From assembly GCF_003590095.1 (NCBI RefSeq), contig NC_039488.1, forward strand, positions 868,001 to 932,000: DNA of 64,000 nucleotides. The letters are read 5' to 3'. The notes beneath the pieces were generated by a model. The model had not been told where the DNA came from. It ran no database searches and worked only from the letters and a program-made list of their open reading frames with translations. This document shows positions 61,590 to 64,000 of this stretch, in pieces. Made by a program: the position numbers and the translations under genes. Source of the stretch: Trichoplusia ni. Lineage: Eukaryota; Arthropoda; Insecta; Lepidoptera; Noctuidae. How positions within the stretch are numbered: the stretch's first letter is position 1; each line of letters opens with the position of its first letter.

Positions 61590-62819
61590 GTATGTATTTG
61601 CTGCCCATTATATAGGAACTAAAGTTCTAGCTTTCGGTTTCAGATGAAACGAGTCAGGTTTTTCTCCAAAATTAGGTTTTAGAAAAAAAATTGTCTGGAA
61701 AGAGAAACCCTTTATATATTAGTGCATTTTTCGATCTTTTTAGTTAAACTATTTAAGAGAAGAAGTCTTAGGAAACTTTCTTTTTGGTAATATAATGCTG
61801 AATATAAAACGAGATATTATGAAGAAACATAATTGTATTTTAAGACCTGTAATTGTAACCGTATTGTAAGCAAATATATTCTATTCTATTCTATTCTACG
61901 GTTTCATTACAAAGTTAAAGTCAAGTTCCAAATGTCAGGGACAAATAAAAAATCAAACGTAAAGAGGATGTCGGAAATGATGAAATTCTGATTATTCTCA
62001 TCTCGTTTCCAAAACTTGGTCCAAAGTTTCAAAGAGAAAGCCAAAAGTCAATTTTAAATTGATATTCAACTCATAAACGATCTTATATCGCCGCGATGAA
62101 GTTTCTGGATCAAATCGGAACTCGAAATTGTAAGACGTGTTTTACAAAAATAGTCCTTATTATGTATTGCTTTCGTTTTACAAGATAACAAATAAATTTT
62201 TGTTTTAAATGATAGATTGTAGCTATTTACCACAGTTAACTTACTAGCACTAGACAGTTTATTTAAGTTAATGAAGTATGAAGAACTTATATTAGTATAA
62301 GTATAATATCGTAGTACGGGTCTACATACTTTGCTTTTGAACAAGAAACTTTTGCAGTGTTAACTACAGACAACAAAGCAAGTTTCACTTAAAGTATTCT
62401 ACTAAGAGATTAGGATAATGTGGAGAATTATTTTATCGTATAAATGTGAGAAAATAGTTAAGATTTAACAATCATTTCGAGTGAATATTTTATGATTCGT
62501 AATTTTCTATAATATATTTGACCAATGTATAACACAAAAGTATTTAAGATACTATGTCATTTTAGTTTTTGTAGTAGACTCATGAGTCGGTTCTTAGTCG
62601 GGTTATATTTTTTTAAAACATATAACCCGTGTGACGTTAGAGAATTTTCTCAAATGTCAGAGCTTAATGACGCTGATCAGCGTTATTAAAACTCATAAAA
62701 ATGTTACTTTTAAAAACTCTAGCGAGTAAAACCTTTCAGACACTGTACTCGTAGTTGCAAAATAAATTACACTTTAACGACTGAAATACATCCATCATGT
62801 CTTATCATAATGATTCCAG
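61590..62819 (+). other. PC2 intron I-J
   Basis: The intron is 1230 bases, gtatgt to attccag. It contains a repeat tail ending in (TTCTA)n at 61835-61897. The rest is AT-rich and featureless. Confidence 0.9.
61835..61897. repeat. Repeat tail with (TTCTA)n
   Basis: It reads gacctgtaattgtaaccgta and ttgtaagcaaatata, then five ttcta units. It resembles a retroelement 3' end with a pentanucleotide tail. Confidence 0.65.
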
Positions 62820-62977
62820 GGCCGTTTCCACTGGACTATGAACGGCGTGGGTCTGGAGTTCAACCACCTGTTCGGGTTCGGCGTGCTGGACGCGGGCGCC
62901 ATGACCGCGCTGGCAGCCAACTGGCGCTCCGTGCCGCCGCGCTACCACTGCGAGGCTGGCTCTGTTAATACTCACAC
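62820..62977 (+). CDS. amon: PC2 exon J: end of catalytic domain and start of P domain
   Basis: The exon is 158 bases between tgattccag and gtgagt. It reads GRFHWTMNGVGLEFNHLF, then GFGVLDAGAMTALAANW and RSVPPRYHCEAGSVNTHT, and ends in phase 2. NGVGLEFNHLFGFGVLDAG is the conserved end of the catalytic domain. The Cys of YHCEAGSV lies at the entry to the P (homoB) domain, which is needed for folding and stability. The exon is very GC-rich compared with the others. The following exons with the rest of the P domain and the C-terminal tail lie outside the window. An 88-codon open frame on the other strand is a shadow. Confidence 0.95.
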
Positions 62978-63015
62978 GTGAGTTACTCATATCATAGATA
63001 TGTACATTATAAGAC

Positions 63016-63250
63016 TGCATGGTTAGCCGAGTTTCATTTCGAAATTTCATTTCAGTGGTTAAGGTCACCACGCCAAACCCACTGAGGGAAACGTGTCGCG
63101 GGCTCTCTAGAATGCGGGCGGTCTAGAATAAGCTGTTATGTGATCCACGAATGTTTGTCCTGAGTCTGTGTTTCCGTGTTTATGCATGTGACTGAAATGT
63201 TTGTGAAACTCCCCGAGGATTAATTTCCTTACTGCGGAAATATTGAGTCG
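63016..63250 (+). mobile_element. Degenerate SINE, family T, interrupted head
   Basis: The head gcatggttagccgag is split by about 20 bases (tttcatttcgaaatttcatt) from cagtggttaaggtcaccacg. The B box is broken (gcgggctctctagaatgcggg). The body (ccacgaatgtttgtcctgag, tgcatgtgactgaaatgttt, gaaactccccgaggatta) is clear. Confidence 0.7.
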
Positions 63251-63748
63251 ATAAATAAACTGGCAGAGTATACAATAATATAATATGTCTCACTGCTGTA
63301 AACAAGCTACGTCCTATTTTTAGGGAAGGTTTACCACGCTAGCTCACTGCAAGTCGGCGATTTTAGATTCCAATATTTTGAGAATCCCGGTTTCCTCATG
63401 ATGTTTCCTTTGACATGCAACATGCAACATTGCGACATGGACTCTTTAAGATAATAAAGTATTTGAATCCATCATAAAAACAGAAATAGACACCTACACA
63501 CACATACGTAGGGATATAAAAATGAGTTTTACTTCCAAGTAAATAAAGTTTTAGTCACTTATTTTTATAGTTCAGTTCAGTCTCTGACGTTCGCCATTTA
63601 AGACCGGAAGGAAGCCTCGCAATAATATAATCCGATAAACTGTAGCTCAAGCTAACTGTGCATGTAGCGCTTATAGACTTACTATTATTGCGTATACGTA
63701 GACTTCAAGTAGTCCAAGAAGTATCTACTTAAATGTATTATTTTATTA

Positions 63749-64000
63749 GCCTGTTGGTCTAGTGGTTAGTGACCCTGACTGCTATACCGGAGGTCGTGGG
63801 TTCGATTCCCGCCCAGGACAAATGTTGTGTGATGAGCATGATCATTTGTTCTGGTGTCTGGGTGTAATTTATCTATAATATGTATGTATTTAGAAATATA
63901 TAAGTAAGTTTATCAGTTGTCTGGTTACCATAACACAAGCTCTGCTTAGCTTGGGATCAGATAACCGTGTGTGAGTTGTCCCATGATATTATTATTATTT
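63749..64000 (+). mobile_element. tRNA-headed SINE, family S (reaches window end)
   Basis: The tRNA-like head ggtctagtggttagtgaccc, the B box ggttcgattcc and the same body as the copy at 20716 are present. It ends in attattattattt at the window edge, probably the simple-repeat tail of the SINE. Confidence 0.87.

Larger units (their letters stand above)
16431..62977 (+). other. amon: Proprotein convertase 2 gene (amontillado/PC2), partial at both ends
   Basis: Ten exons on one strand join in phase through GT-AG introns into about 424 codons that read as a subtilisin/kexin-type PC2. The family cuts prohormones at paired basic residues in regulated secretory granules, and its maturation is helped by the 7B2 chaperone (known for the family). 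Order seen: end of propeptide, KRVKR cleavage site, catalytic domain with Asp/His/Asp/Ser active-site residues, start of the P domain. The signal peptide, early propeptide, most of the P domain and the C-terminus are missing, so the gene runs beyond the window on both sides. Phases at the nine internal junctions are 0, 1, 0, 2, 1, 0, 2, 2, 0, all consistent. No frameshift or stop lies in any exon, so the gene looks functional. No promoter or poly(A) site is seen. Confidence 0.95.
62978..64000 (+). other. Start of the next PC2 intron, two SINEs
   Basis: It begins with the donor gtgagt after exon J. A degenerate SINE lies at 63016-63250 and a well-kept SINE runs from 63749 to the window edge. 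No further PC2 exon is seen, so the P domain exons lie beyond 64000. Confidence 0.88.

Noticed and set aside
1..64000. CRISPR array, operon or other prokaryotic system
   Set aside because: There are no regularly spaced identical repeats and the only host gene is split by introns. The window is eukaryotic.

Overview
The window is a piece of an insect nuclear genome, most likely a moth or butterfly. It is AT-rich, its one gene is split by GT-AG introns, and it is crowded with repeats typical of Lepidoptera: tRNA-headed SINEs, small helitron-like elements ending in CTAG, foldback elements and LINE fragments. I infer the order from the repeats and the gene; the species cannot be told.

The one host gene recognised is on the + strand and open at both ends. 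It encodes the neuroendocrine proprotein convertase PC2 (amontillado in flies), the subtilisin-like protease that cuts prohormones and neuropeptide precursors at dibasic sites in secretory granules. Ten consecutive exons (16431 to 62977) join in phase and give about 424 residues: the end of the propeptide with its KRVKR cleavage site, the whole catalytic domain, and the first residues of the P domain. The catalytic triad Asp, His and Ser is present. The oxyanion-hole position is Asp (WASGDGG), which marks PC2, whereas other convertases have Asn. The exons for the signal peptide and the first part of the propeptide should lie before position 1. Most of the P domain and the C-terminal tail should lie after 64000.

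Layout: 1-16430 is non-coding and repeat-rich, probably the preceding intron. Exon A is at 16431. A 14.7 kb intron follows. Five exons lie between 31197 and 46858, with introns of 1.3 to 8.8 kb. The exon carrying the oxyanion Asp is at 53763. The next intron holds a full-length non-LTR retrotransposon on the - strand (54028-59600). The last three exons lie at 60323-62977, followed by SINE copies to the window end.

The retrotransposon is the second main item. It has a gag-like ORF1 with three CCHC knuckles, an ORF2 with endonuclease, reverse transcriptase, RNase H and a C-terminal zinc motif, a poly(A) tail (poly-T on the + strand) and a 13-base target-site duplication. Both frames are open. 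ORF2 overlaps ORF1 by 71 bases in the +1 frame and has no ATG before its endonuclease domain, so its translation must start in an unusual way. Other points to follow up are a foldback repeat family whose core is found in both orientations relative to its flank, a 319-base tandem duplication inside a repeat, a TIR element with a 9-base direct repeat, and three perfect short hairpins. I did not find a clear new multi-gene system.
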